Below are positions 32,479 through 39,852 of a stretch of DNA of 49,669 bases, piece by piece; the first letter of the stretch is position 1, and each line of letters opens with the position of its first letter. The notes under the pieces are model-generated. The model saw only the letters and a list, made by a program, of their open reading frames with translations, searched no databases and had not been told where the DNA came from. The position numbers and the translations under genes are program-made. The stretch comes from Acidobacteria bacterium RIFCSPLOWO2_02_FULL_65_29 (lineage in GTDB: Bacteria; Acidobacteriota; Vicinamibacteria; Vicinamibacterales; CAVVIG01): positions 1-49,669 of the forward strand of contig MEKT01000198.1 of NCBI GenBank assembly GCA_001767435.1, in the 5' to 3' direction.

Positions 32479-34611
32479 ATGGATCGAGCTGTTGTTTTCG
32501 CGACCACTCCCGCGACGTCGGGCTTTCGCGACGGCCTGGGGGCGCGGCGCCACATAACAGACCCGTCCGGCAAGAACACGCTCGAGCTGCTGTGTCTGCG
32601 GAGCGAGCTGTCCACGGTGCCTTCCTTCGAGTTCGCGCTGCGTGAACGCGTGAGCCGGCTCGCCGCCTTCCGTCATCCTCAGTTCAGCCCGGCCCGCAGC
32701 GTCGAGCGATCCTCCGATATCGAATCCACATTGGCTCTTGTGTCGGAACGCGTCCTCCAGGGCGTCCGTCTTTCGGACCTGCTCGCGTCCGCCGAGCAGC
32801 GTCGGCTGGTGTTCGATATCACCGCGGCCCTCTGTCTGATTCGGCAACTCGTGTCCGCCGTTGGCGCGCTTCACGAGAGCGCACGCGATGTGGCGCACGG
32901 GGCGATCGGTCCGGAGCGGCTCGTGGTGACCAACGACGGCCAGCTCATGATCGTCGAGTACGGACTCGGCGCCGCGCTCGAGCAGCTCCGCTATCCGCGC
33001 GAACGCTACTGGACCGAGCTGCGCGTGGCGCTGCCTTCGTCTGCCGGGCTGCCTCGCTTCGATCAGCGCGGCGATGTCACGCAAATAGGCGTGGTCGCGT
33101 TGTCGCTCATCCTGGGTCGGCCGATCCGAGACGAGGAGTATCCCGCCCGGATCGCCGATGTGGTGGCGTCGGCATGCGCCGTTTCTCCACGCGGCGGTCT
33201 CGAACCGTTATCGCAAAGTCTCCGAGGCTGGCTCGGACGGGCGCTGCAGCTCGACGGTCGCACTTCTTTCACGACGGCCGCCGACGCGGCCGTCGAGCTC
33301 GACAAGGTGCTCGGCGAGGGCCAATACGTCGCGACGCCGGCGAACCTTGCCGCGTTTCTTGCGCGATACCACGGCACGGGATCGGACGTGACACCGTACC
33401 CGCCTCTGCCGATCGCCACGGCGGTCAGTTCGACGCCGACGCCGCCGCGCGGGACGCGGGCGCTTGTGTCGAGCGGTTTCGATCCGGACGCCATGACGCC
33501 GGCGCTCGGGATCCCACGGCCCGCCTTCGCCACCCTGACCCCATCGCGCGGCACCCCGATACCCACGCCGCTGATGGCATCTGTGGGCGCGAGCGCCGCG
33601 TGTGCCGATCCAGTCACGCCGCCTCGAGGGACTCCGCCGCTCGCGTCTTCGCGAACGCCAGGGCCGATGCCGATCCCATCTCCCACGCTGCAATTTCAGT
33701 CGTTCGCCGACGCGGTGACCGAGCCGACGCCAGTCATCGAGAGGACGCCATCCCGCGGCATGCCTCGCCCCTTGATTCCAGCGGCCGGGCTGCTAAGCCC
33801 CGCGCGGCCCTTGGTCCCGGCGCCGAAGCCGGTCGCGTCGGTCGAAAACGACTACGAGGAGACGCCGGAGCGGCAGTGGCCGAAGTTGGCGGCAGCGGCC
33901 GTCGTGCTCGTCGCGCTCATGACCGCAGCCGCGTTTGCCGGCAAGCGCGAGCCCATGCCCGCCGAGGCGGCTACAACCGGCACGCTGTCGATTCAGACGA
34001 ATCCGAGTGGCGCACAGGCGAGTGTGGACGGCCGCCCACGCGGCGTCACGCCCCTGACTCTCGAGTTGGCTGCCGGGCCGCACAAGGTGGAGTTGAAGGG
34101 GCCGGCAGGCTCACGAATCATCCCTGTGACGATTGCAGCCGGCACGCGGCTGGCCCAGTACCTCGAGCTGCCGCAGCCGGACTCGGGCGTACCGGTGGCG
34201 GGCTGGGTCGTCGTGACGTCGCCGATCGAACTGCAGCTCTTCGAGAACGACCGCCTGCTCGGTTCGAGCCGGAGCGATCGGATCATGGTGTTGGCCGGCC
34301 GGCATGACGTCGACCTCGTCAACCAGGAGCTTGGCTATCGCTCCACGCGCACGGTGGAGGTTGCCGCCGGCGCGGTGGCGCCCATAGCGGTCGAGATTCC
34401 CTTGGGTCTGATCGCGGTCAACGCGTCGCCGTGGGCCGAGGTCTGGATTGACGGCACGAAGGCCGGCGAGACGCCGATCGGGAACCTGTCGCTTCCGATC
34501 GGAACGCACGAGGTGGTCTTCCGCCACCCCGATTTCAGCGAGGAGCGGCAAGCGGCGGTGGTCACGCTCAAGGATGTGGCGCGGCTCAGCGTGGAATTCA
34601 AGAAGCCGTGA
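32479..34611 (+). CDS. Membrane pseudokinase with Thr/Pro repeats and C-terminal PEGA domains
   Basis: This is a 710-residue protein. Residues 60-290 have the outline of a Ser/Thr kinase, but the catalytic loop reads HGAIGPERL (about 139) instead of HRDLKxxN, and the DFG site is YGLG (about 160), so it should be inactive. A disordered Pro/Thr segment follows (about 315-450) with recurring TPPRGT / TPSRGTP motifs. One membrane helix lies at about 467-490 (LAAAAVVLVALMTAAAFAG), then three PEGA-like beta domains (SIQTNPSGAQASVDG; VVVTSPIELQLFENDR; VNASPWAEVWIDGTKAGETP). PEGA domains are extracytoplasmic surface or envelope-binding modules. The ATG at 32479 has GAGG upstream. It ends 3 nt from the convergent ankyrin gene. 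Confidence 0.87.
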   Translation: MDRAVVFATTPATSGFRDGLGARRHITDPSGKNTLELLCLRSELSTVPSFEFALRERVSRLAAFRHPQFSPARSVERSSDIESTLALVSERVLQGVRLSDLLASAEQRRLVFDITAALCLIRQLVSAVGALHESARDVAHGAIGPERLVVTNDGQLMIVEYGLGAALEQLRYPRERYWTELRVALPSSAGLPRFDQRGDVTQIGVVALSLILGRPIRDEEYPARIADVVASACAVSPRGGLEPLSQSLRGWLGRALQLDGRTSFTTAADAAVELDKVLGEGQYVATPANLAAFLARYHGTGSDVTPYPPLPIATAVSSTPTPPRGTRALVSSGFDPDAMTPALGIPRPAFATLTPSRGTPIPTPLMASVGASAACADPVTPPRGTPPLASSRTPGPMPIPSPTLQFQSFADAVTEPTPVIERTPSRGMPRPLIPAAGLLSPARPLVPAPKPVASVENDYEETPERQWPKLAAAAVVLVALMTAAAFAGKREPMPAEAATTGTLSIQTNPSGAQASVDGRPRGVTPLTLELAAGPHKVELKGPAGSRIIPVTIAAGTRLAQYLELPQPDSGVPVAGWVVVTSPIELQLFENDRLLGSSRSDRIMVLAGRHDVDLVNQELGYRSTRTVEVAAGAVAPIAVEIPLGLIAVNASPWAEVWIDGTKAGETPIGNLSLPIGTHEVVFRHPDFSEERQAAVVTLKDVARLSVEFKKP

Positions 34612-34614
34612 GGG

Positions 34615-35790
34615 CTACTTCTTCGCGCGCGCGTTCTTGAACAGCTCGACGACTTCCAGGTGCTGGCCCATCGCCGCCAGCGTCCACGCGCTCTGCCCGT
34701 CCTTGTTTCTGGTTTCCATGTCCGCGCCCTTGTCGAGGAGAATCTTGACGAGCGGGGCATAGCCCCACGCCGAGGCTTGCATCAGAGCGGTCATGCCTTT
34801 GTCGTCTGCGGCATTCACGTCGGCGCCGTTGGCCGCCAGAAACTGCACCGTGTCTTCGCAATTGCCTTCGGCGGCCATGGCAATGGTCGGCGCGCCCTGC
34901 ACGCGCGCGGTCGTCTTGGCGCCGGCGGTCATCAGGGCCTTGACAATCGGCGTATGGCAGCCGCGTGCCGCGTAGCCGAGCGCGGCATCGACGTTTTTCC
35001 GGAGCCCGGCTTTCAGCAGGAACTCGACAAACTGCGTGTGGCCGTTGGCCGCCGCGTAAGTGAGCGCCGTCGAGCCGCCCACGTCTTCGGCCGACAGGTT
35101 CGCCTTCCGAGCGAGGAGCGCCTGCGCGACGGCCGCGTCGCCGCTGAGCGCCGCCGCCATGATGGGCGTGCGCCCGGCGCTGTCGTTCGCGTTGGGGTCG
35201 GCGCCGCTGGCCAGCAGGATCGCGGCCGCGGCCGGGTAGCCGCCAAAGGCTGCCGCCGTCAGCGCCGTGGCGCCGTCCGCGTTGGCCGTGTTCACGTTCG
35301 CGCCGCGCGCCAGGAGCAGCTTGAGCGTCTCGAGACGGTTGGCCGAGGCCGCCGCCATCAGCACCGTCATGCCGCTCCGGTCCGTGCCATTGGGATCGGC
35401 GCCGCGCCCGATGAGCGCGTCGACGACAGAAGTGTGTCCCTGCGACGCCGCGGCCATCAACGCCGTCGCGCCGCTCTGATCCGTGGCCGACACATTCGCG
35501 CCGGCAGCGGCGAGCGCGCTGACGATCGCCGCGTGGCCGTGGAGCGCCGCGAGGCCCAGCGCGCTCGTTCCGGAGTCGGACACGGCATTGACGTTGGCTC
35601 GAGCGGCGAGCGCCTCCTGCACGCCAGCCAGATCGCCCAGCATCGAAGCCGAGAGCAGCCGCCGGTCCGGCGTATTTTCCGGCTCCGGCGCCGCCGCGGC
35701 GTCCTGGACGTCGGGATTCGGCCGGGCCGGCGGCGCGCCAGCCTGCGGCGCTTGCAGCGCCAGCACCATCATCGCGAGAGCGCAGAGCAT
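34615..35790 (-). CDS. Exported ankyrin-repeat protein
   Basis: This is a 391-residue protein with a short signal peptide (MLCALAMMVLALQAPQAGAP) and about ten ankyrin repeats from residue 45 to the end (GHAAIVSALAAAGANVSATD; SGMTVLMAAASANRLETLKLLL). Unlike the ankyrin protein at 13314, it has no Gly-rich insert. The role is probably protein binding in the periplasm. The start at 35790 is supported by TATACT 7 nt upstream on the minus strand, implying a leaderless transcript; the frame continues upstream to 35904 through a heptad array, which is not credible coding. The stop lies 3 nt from the stop of the pseudokinase-PEGA gene. Confidence 0.9.
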   Translation of the reverse strand: MLCALAMMVLALQAPQAGAPPARPNPDVQDAAAAPEPENTPDRRLLSASMLGDLAGVQEALAARANVNAVSDSGTSALGLAALHGHAAIVSALAAAGANVSATDQSGATALMAAASQGHTSVVDALIGRGADPNGTDRSGMTVLMAAASANRLETLKLLLARGANVNTANADGATALTAAAFGGYPAAAAILLASGADPNANDSAGRTPIMAAALSGDAAVAQALLARKANLSAEDVGGSTALTYAAANGHTQFVEFLLKAGLRKNVDAALGYAARGCHTPIVKALMTAGAKTTARVQGAPTIAMAAEGNCEDTVQFLAANGADVNAADDKGMTALMQASAWGYAPLVKILLDKGADMETRNKDGQSAWTLAAMGQHLEVVELFKNARAKK

Positions 35791-35797
35791 GGACGAG

Positions 35798-35803
35798 AGT
35801 ATA
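35798..35803 (-). promoter_or_regulatory. -10 box of a possible leaderless ankyrin mRNA
   Basis: TATACT on the minus strand ends 7 nt before the ATG at 35790, with no Shine-Dalgarno sequence. Confidence 0.5.
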
Positions 35804-35814
35804 CGCCCTCGGGC

Positions 35815-35838
35815 GGCTCGGGGCTCGGGACTCGGGAA
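35815..35838. repeat. Heptad array, GAGYCCC family (reverse complement)
   Basis: Three 7-bp units (GGCTCGG twice, GACTCGG) are the reverse complement of the family at 901-930. This array lies upstream of the ankyrin promoter, not after a stop codon, and is one of two positional exceptions. Confidence 0.65.
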
Positions 35839-36047
35839 GATTCGTCCGGCACAGCGAGGCACTCTCGGCGGCTTGAGGCGAAGCTTCGCTAGCGTGGACC
35901 ACACGAGCGTGCCGGCCCAGCCAGCCTGCGCCGGTTGCGGTGTCGTATCACCCTATGTCAGAATTTGTGAACGAGCCGGTCCGGTCACGGACCAAGCACT
36001 CGACGTTCATCATCAACCTATCGATTTCGAACGAGGAGACGGGATAC

Positions 36048-36461
36048 ATGCGTCGTGCATCGAATGCTGCGATGGTCGGATCGGTCCTGGCTTTTGTCGC
36101 TCTTGTGGCCGTGAGCCTGTCGGCCCAAGGCAACGGCGGCAGCGCCGAGGGCCGCAAGATGAAAAACCCGGTGGCATCGAGTGCGGCATCGATCACTGCC
36201 GGCAAGGCCGCCTATCAGAAGTATTGTCGCTTCTGCCACGGTGCCGAGGCGCTCGGCGACGGCCCGTCTGCGCCGAAGGACTCGCACCCCTCGGATCTCA
36301 CGGACAAGGTATGGACTCGGGGGTCGACCGACGGCGAGATCTTCGTGATCCTGCGCGACGGCGCCGGTCCAAAGTTCGACATGAAGGGCTTCAAGGGCCG
36401 GATGGCCGACACCGACATGTGGAACGTCGTCAACTTCATCCGCAGCATCGCGAAGAAATAG
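36048..36461 (+). CDS. Exported mono-haem cytochrome c
   Basis: This is a 137-residue protein with signal peptide (about 1-25, ending SLSAQG) and one c-type haem site CRFCH (about 61-65). A distal Met is available in GAGPKFDMKGFKGRM. The length and final helix (DMWNVVNFIRSIAKK) match class I periplasmic cytochromes c that pass electrons to oxidases. ATG 36048 has ACGAGGAG upstream. It stands alone between a divergent ankyrin gene and the MNT/HEPN pair and could accept electrons from the quinoproteins farther downstream (inference). Confidence 0.9.
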   Translation: MRRASNAAMVGSVLAFVALVAVSLSAQGNGGSAEGRKMKNPVASSAASITAGKAAYQKYCRFCHGAEALGDGPSAPKDSHPSDLTDKVWTRGSTDGEIFVILRDGAGPKFDMKGFKGRMADTDMWNVVNFIRSIAKK

Positions 36462-36504
36462 ACGCCCCGGCCAGGAAGACACGAAGGATCCGTTGACGTC
36501 GCTG

Positions 36505-36635
36505 TCGGCTCTCAGCCGTCGGTTCTCGGCCACGCCAGTCGACAATTGACAGTCGACAATGAACAGGTCCCTCAACTGTCAACTGTGAACGTTGGCTGTC
36601 AACCTCACTGATAGCTGATCGCTGATGGCTGACGG
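36505..36635. repeat. Composite heptad region, about 19 units of several families
   Basis: Successive blocks keep a 7-bp period while the unit changes: TCGGCTC-type (36505-36532), GTCGACA / ATTGACA (36538-36565), AACTGTC / AACTGTG (36574-36594) and CTGATAG / CTGATCG (36608-36635). The second and third blocks are partly complementary (GACAGT with ACTGTC), so they can pair. It starts 43 nt after the cytochrome stop. Confidence 0.78.
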
Positions 36636-36792
36636 CACCTCATCACGAGGGGCGTACGCTTGCCGACCGTCTCGAGGCGGGGGCGATTCCTGTCGTGAGG
36701 GGAATGGACGCGCGGCGGCAACGGCCGCCGTTGAAGTCGTGCGTTCTCGATGATTCCTATCGCGTTAGTCCGAGTCGGCCTGGCCGGGACGA

Positions 36793-36798
36793 TATACT
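36793..36798 (+). promoter_or_regulatory. -10 box of a possible leaderless MNT/HEPN mRNA
   Basis: TATACT ends 6 nt before the ATG at 36805, so the transcript should begin at the start codon. No -35 consensus and no Shine-Dalgarno sequence are visible. Confidence 0.5.
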
Positions 36799-36804
36799 AC
36801 GAGC

Positions 36805-37140
36805 ATGCAGGTGGCTTCGAACAGACGAGCGGCGCTGGCGGAGTTCGTGAAGCGGCTGCGTGAAGCCCTGCCTGCAAACCTGCAGGACGTGCGATTGTTC
36901 GGGTCTGAAGCTCGCGGTGAGGCGACGCCCGAGTCCGACATCGACGTGCTTGTCGTCGTCCAACCCGACCTGGAGCGCGTCCGGCTCGAGGACCGCATCA
37001 TCGATCTTGCGTTCGATGTCAATCTCGACTTCGGCGTCTACATCTCGCCCCGCGTGGTGACCCCCGGAATTCTGAACGATCCGGTATGGGGCGAGACGCC
37101 GTTCCTCAAGAACGTGGCCCAGGAAAGTATTCGGTTGTGA
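36805..37140 (+). CDS. MNT nucleotidyltransferase antitoxin
   Basis: This is a 111-residue minimal nucleotidyltransferase. The active-site signature LFGSEARGEATPESDIDVLV (about 31-50) has the GSxxRG helix and both metal-binding aspartates of DxD, so it is probably active. In the MntA/HepT systems the MNT protein neutralises the HEPN partner by transferring AMP to it. Its stop overlaps the GTG of the HEPN gene (GTGA), the usual order and coupling of such pairs. The region around it (heptad spacer on one side, pseudogene on the other) looks like accessory DNA. Confidence 0.92.
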   Translation: MQVASNRRAALAEFVKRLREALPANLQDVRLFGSEARGEATPESDIDVLVVVQPDLERVRLEDRIIDLAFDVNLDFGVYISPRVVTPGILNDPVWGETPFLKNVAQESIRL

Positions 37141-37526
37141 ACGCTCCCGACGCGCTTGCACGGCATCGAATGGCGCGCGCGCACGTGGCTCTCCAGGAAG
37201 CCGATGTGCTCATCGAGCAGCGACACTTCAATGGTGCGATGAATCGCGTGTACTATGCCGCGTTTTACGCAGCTCGCGCGGCGCTCGCGACTCGACGCCT
37301 TGACTCGTCACGGCACAGTGGAGTGATCGCGTTGTTTCAGGAACATTTCGTCCGCACGGGCATCGTTCCGACCGACGCGGCCCGCGCGCTGCCTCGGGCG
37401 TTCGAGAAGCGGCAGACGAGCGACTACGGGGATTTCAGCGAACCATCGAGTGACGAGGTTGTTTCGTTGCGCGACCAGGTTCACGCGTTCATTCGGTCGT
37501 GCGAAGCAGCCATAGGATGTCGTTGA
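37137..37526 (+). CDS. HEPN-domain toxin partner
   Basis: This is a 129-residue all-helical HEPN protein. The family helix NRVYYAAFYAARAALATRRL (about 37-56) is followed by SSRHSG, giving the R-x(4-6)-H RNase motif, so the toxin should be catalytically competent. HEPN toxins cleave RNA, often tRNA, when released from the MNT antitoxin. Start GTG 37137 overlaps the antitoxin stop by 4 nt. The frame continues upstream within the antitoxin gene but that is not credible. The pair may serve in phage defence or plasmid-like addiction; no phage gene is nearby. Confidence 0.9.
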   Translation: MNAPDALARHRMARAHVALQEADVLIEQRHFNGAMNRVYYAAFYAARAALATRRLDSSRHSGVIALFQEHFVRTGIVPTDAARALPRAFEKRQTSDYGDFSEPSSDEVVSLRDQVHAFIRSCEAAIGCR

Positions 37527-37552
37527 TCGCGGAGAGATGTTGACCCTGAGCC

Positions 37553-37899
37553 CATGCCGGGCTGCTGCGACGTTGTTTGCACAAGGATCGACGGCAGCGA
37601 TTGCAGGACATCGGCGACGCGCGAATCGAGCTCGACGAATCCGCAGCGCACGAGACTGCAACCACGCCGCTCCCAACACAAGCGCAGACTTCGCGAACAG
37701 TGCGTGGGCGATGGGCGGCCGCGTTGCTTACGGCAGGAGTGGCCGCGACCTTGATCACTCAGGCCGCATGGCCTGGAACCCGTGGCCCTATGCCGTTACC
37801 CGCGATGGGAATCGCTTTCTGATGTACGTCTCCGACACGAAGGCGCCGCCACCGAGCATCACCGTGGTCGTCAACTGGCCGGCTCTGCTCAAGCAGTAG
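37553..37899 (+). pseudogene. Remnant of a Ser/Thr kinase with TolB-like C-terminus
   Basis: Two pieces of one gene are recognisable. In frame 2 (37553-37765) LLRRCLHKDRRQRLQDIGDAR and the following membrane segment (WAAALLTAGVAATLITQAAWPG) match the end of the kinase domain and the anchor of acidobacterial kinase-TolB proteins. In frame 1 (about 37788-37899) VTRDGNRFLMYV and ITVVVNWPALLKQ match the very C-terminus of the same family. The catalytic domain (about 270 residues) and nearly all of the beta-propeller are gone, and the frame shifts between the pieces. It abuts the HEPN gene, suggesting the toxin-antitoxin pair arrived at, or outlived, a deletion here. Assignment rests on recalled family sequence. 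Confidence 0.72.
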
Positions 37900-37922
37900 C
37901 AGCAGCTAGGGTCGTCGTTTTC

Positions 37923-39320
37923 TTACAACGGATACGACAGCGTCGCGCCGAGAACGGTGACGAGTAGCAGGACAACCGGCGTCAGGACGAGAAACACGAC
38001 GAACGTGTAGCCCATCACGTCGCGCGCGTTGAGCTTGAAGAGTCCCAGAATCGGCAGCATCCAGAACGGCTGCACGAGATTGGCCAGCGCTTCGCCCAGA
38101 TCGTACGACGCGACGACCCATCCGAGATGCACCTTCAGCTCGTGCGCGGCGGCCATCACGTAAGGCGCCTCGATCACCCACTTCGACCCGCCTGACGGCA
38201 CGAACACGCCCAACACGGCCGAGTAGATCGCCACGAGCGGCGGAAACGTCGTCGGGTTCGACACGCTCACGAACAGATCGGCCAGCCGATCGTTCAGGTG
38301 CGTGGCCGTGATGATGCCGGCAATGCCCGCGTAGAACGGAAACTGCAGGATCACGCCCCAAACCGCTGGCGTCGCAGCCTGCACGGCGTGCATCAGTCGG
38401 GCAGGCGTGCGGTGCAGGAGGAATCCGGTCAGGAGAAACGCGAGATTGACGATGTTGAGGTTGATCGCGTTGAGCGGTTCCGCCACCTGGGAGAAGTAGC
38501 GCACCAGGTACCCTGCACCGAGCGCGACAACGAGCCAGGTGAGCAGCGGCGAGTGCTCGAGCCATGCGCCAGGTACTGGATGGGCGACCGGTTTCGGCGG
38601 TTCGATCTCGCGCTCGCCGAGATCGATCCCGAGATCGCGCGCCGTCTTGCCGCGCCCCGCCGGCGGCGTGGCCAGCCACATCACGGTGGTCACGACGATC
38701 ATCTCGACAACGACCGACACGAGGCTCTGCCAGAGGAAGATCGTGTCGCGGAACGGGATGATGCCGCCCGGCACGATTCCGTTGGCCGCCACGATGTCGC
38801 GGATCTCTGGCTGCAGCGCACCCGCCGTGGCCATCTGCAGAGCGGCCGAGCCGCTCAGACCCTGCGCCCAGACGCTGCCAATGCCGAGAAAGCTCGCGGC
38901 GGCGAGCGCGCGGTAATCGACGCCCTCGACACGGCGCGCCACCTCGCGCGCCAGCACCGCGCTGAACACGAGGCTGAACCCCCAGTTGAGCCATGAGCTG
39001 GCCAGCGCGAAGAACGTCACGAGCGCCACCGCGCCCTTTGACGTTGTCGGCCACGCCGCGACCGTGCGAATCACGCGGCCCATCGGCTGCGACGTCGCCA
39101 GCACGTGCCCCGTGATGATCACAAGCGACATCTGGAGCGTGAAGGGAATCAGCTCCCAGAAGCCCCGGCCCCACGCGTCGACCACCTGGGCCAGGGTCGA
39201 AGGCGTCGCGGTCAGGCCGGCGACAAAGACGATGAACGTGCCGAGGAGGGCGAAGACGAAGGCGTCGGGGACCCAGCGCTCGGTCCAGTTGGTGAGCGCG
39301 AGCGCCATCCGGGAAATCAT
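37923..39320 (-). CDS. AtoE-type short-chain fatty acid transporter
   Basis: This is a 465-residue membrane protein with about 11-12 helices. The start MISRMALALTNWTERWVPDAFVFALLGT and the segments TLQMSLVIITGHVLA and SWLNWGFSLVFSAVLARE match the AtoE / short-chain fatty acid permease family, which takes up acetate to butyrate-type acids. GGSKWVIEAPYVMAAAHEL near residue 385 is another family mark. No thiolase or CoA-transferase gene is near, so the cargo is not confirmed. The ATG is at 39320; the gene is divergent from the truncated quinoprotein, with a short octad array between them. Confidence 0.88.
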   Translation of the reverse strand: MISRMALALTNWTERWVPDAFVFALLGTFIVFVAGLTATPSTLAQVVDAWGRGFWELIPFTLQMSLVIITGHVLATSQPMGRVIRTVAAWPTTSKGAVALVTFFALASSWLNWGFSLVFSAVLAREVARRVEGVDYRALAAASFLGIGSVWAQGLSGSAALQMATAGALQPEIRDIVAANGIVPGGIIPFRDTIFLWQSLVSVVVEMIVVTTVMWLATPPAGRGKTARDLGIDLGEREIEPPKPVAHPVPGAWLEHSPLLTWLVVALGAGYLVRYFSQVAEPLNAINLNIVNLAFLLTGFLLHRTPARLMHAVQAATPAVWGVILQFPFYAGIAGIITATHLNDRLADLFVSVSNPTTFPPLVAIYSAVLGVFVPSGGSKWVIEAPYVMAAAHELKVHLGWVVASYDLGEALANLVQPFWMLPILGLFKLNARDVMGYTFVVFLVLTPVVLLLVTVLGATLSYPL

Positions 39321-39371
39321 GCGCGCGTAACCTTAGCATAGCGAAGCCGGCGCGGATGTTATGATCGCGAG

Positions 39372-39395
39372 CCACGAAGACACGAAAGCACGAAA
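39372..39395. repeat. Octad array, CACGAAG family
   Basis: Three 8-bp units (CCACGAAG, ACACGAAA, GCACGAAA) lie 12 nt before the ATG of the quinoprotein fragment. The family is the same as at 5429-5455. It lies between divergent genes, so it is an exception to the 3'-end rule. Confidence 0.65.
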
Positions 39396-39407
39396 AAGAC
39401 TGAACCT

Positions 39408-39836
39408 ATGAGGTGGCAGGCCCGACGCGCGTTCGCCATCTTGACACTCATCGCGGCGGCGGGTGTCTGGCCGATCGCGCAGCAGCGCCCGGTTCAGGCG
39501 CCTCCCGCGCCAAACGGCGAGTGGCCGAGCTACGGCGGCACCAACTGGAGCCAGAAGTACTCGGCGCTCGACCAGATCACGCGCGACAACTTCAAGAATC
39601 TGCAAATCGCTTGGACCTGGCGGACCCCGGACGTCGAGCTCGCCAAGGCCCTGGCCGATCGCATCGATCCCGCCTGGACACCCAACGGCTTCAAGGCCAC
39701 GCCCTCGTCACGAAGAAGACCAGGCCTCGTTTCCGGGTTACTCTATGCGCTGCTCCAGGCGGGGCAGGAGGTCGGACGCGCTTGCCAAACCGCAGACAGG
39801 TCATTGGCCATCTCGCCGGCGCTGGTAAAGCGCTAG
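39408..39836 (+). pseudogene. N-terminal fragment of a PQQ-dependent dehydrogenase
   Basis: The first 95 or so residues are the start of a secreted PQQ-dehydrogenase: signal peptide (1-27), then EWPSYGGTNWSQKYSALDQI and FKNLQIAWTWRTP, the first blade of the eight-bladed propeller. After FKATP (near 39705) similarity stops abruptly, and the frame runs about 43 residues of unrelated sequence to a TAG at 39834. A complete family member has about 650 residues (compare 43325-45301). The fragment keeps a good ATG and signal peptide and may still be translated but cannot form the enzyme. Confidence 0.8.
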
Positions 39837-39852
39837 CCGGCGCTGGGCTGTG

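Larger units (their letters stand above)
36462..36804. other. 343-nt gene-free spacer dominated by heptad arrays
   Basis: The stretch between cytochrome c and the MNT gene has no coding sequence. It holds a short CACGAAG-type piece (36479-36486), the large heptad region 36505-36635, and the -10 box of the MNT gene at its end. The part 36640-36790 shows nothing recognisable. Confidence 0.6.

Noticed and set aside
36505-36635. CRISPR array or mobile element as explanation for the repeat regions
   Set aside because: Units are 7-8 bp without spacers of constant length, no cas genes, no transposase and no target-site duplications.
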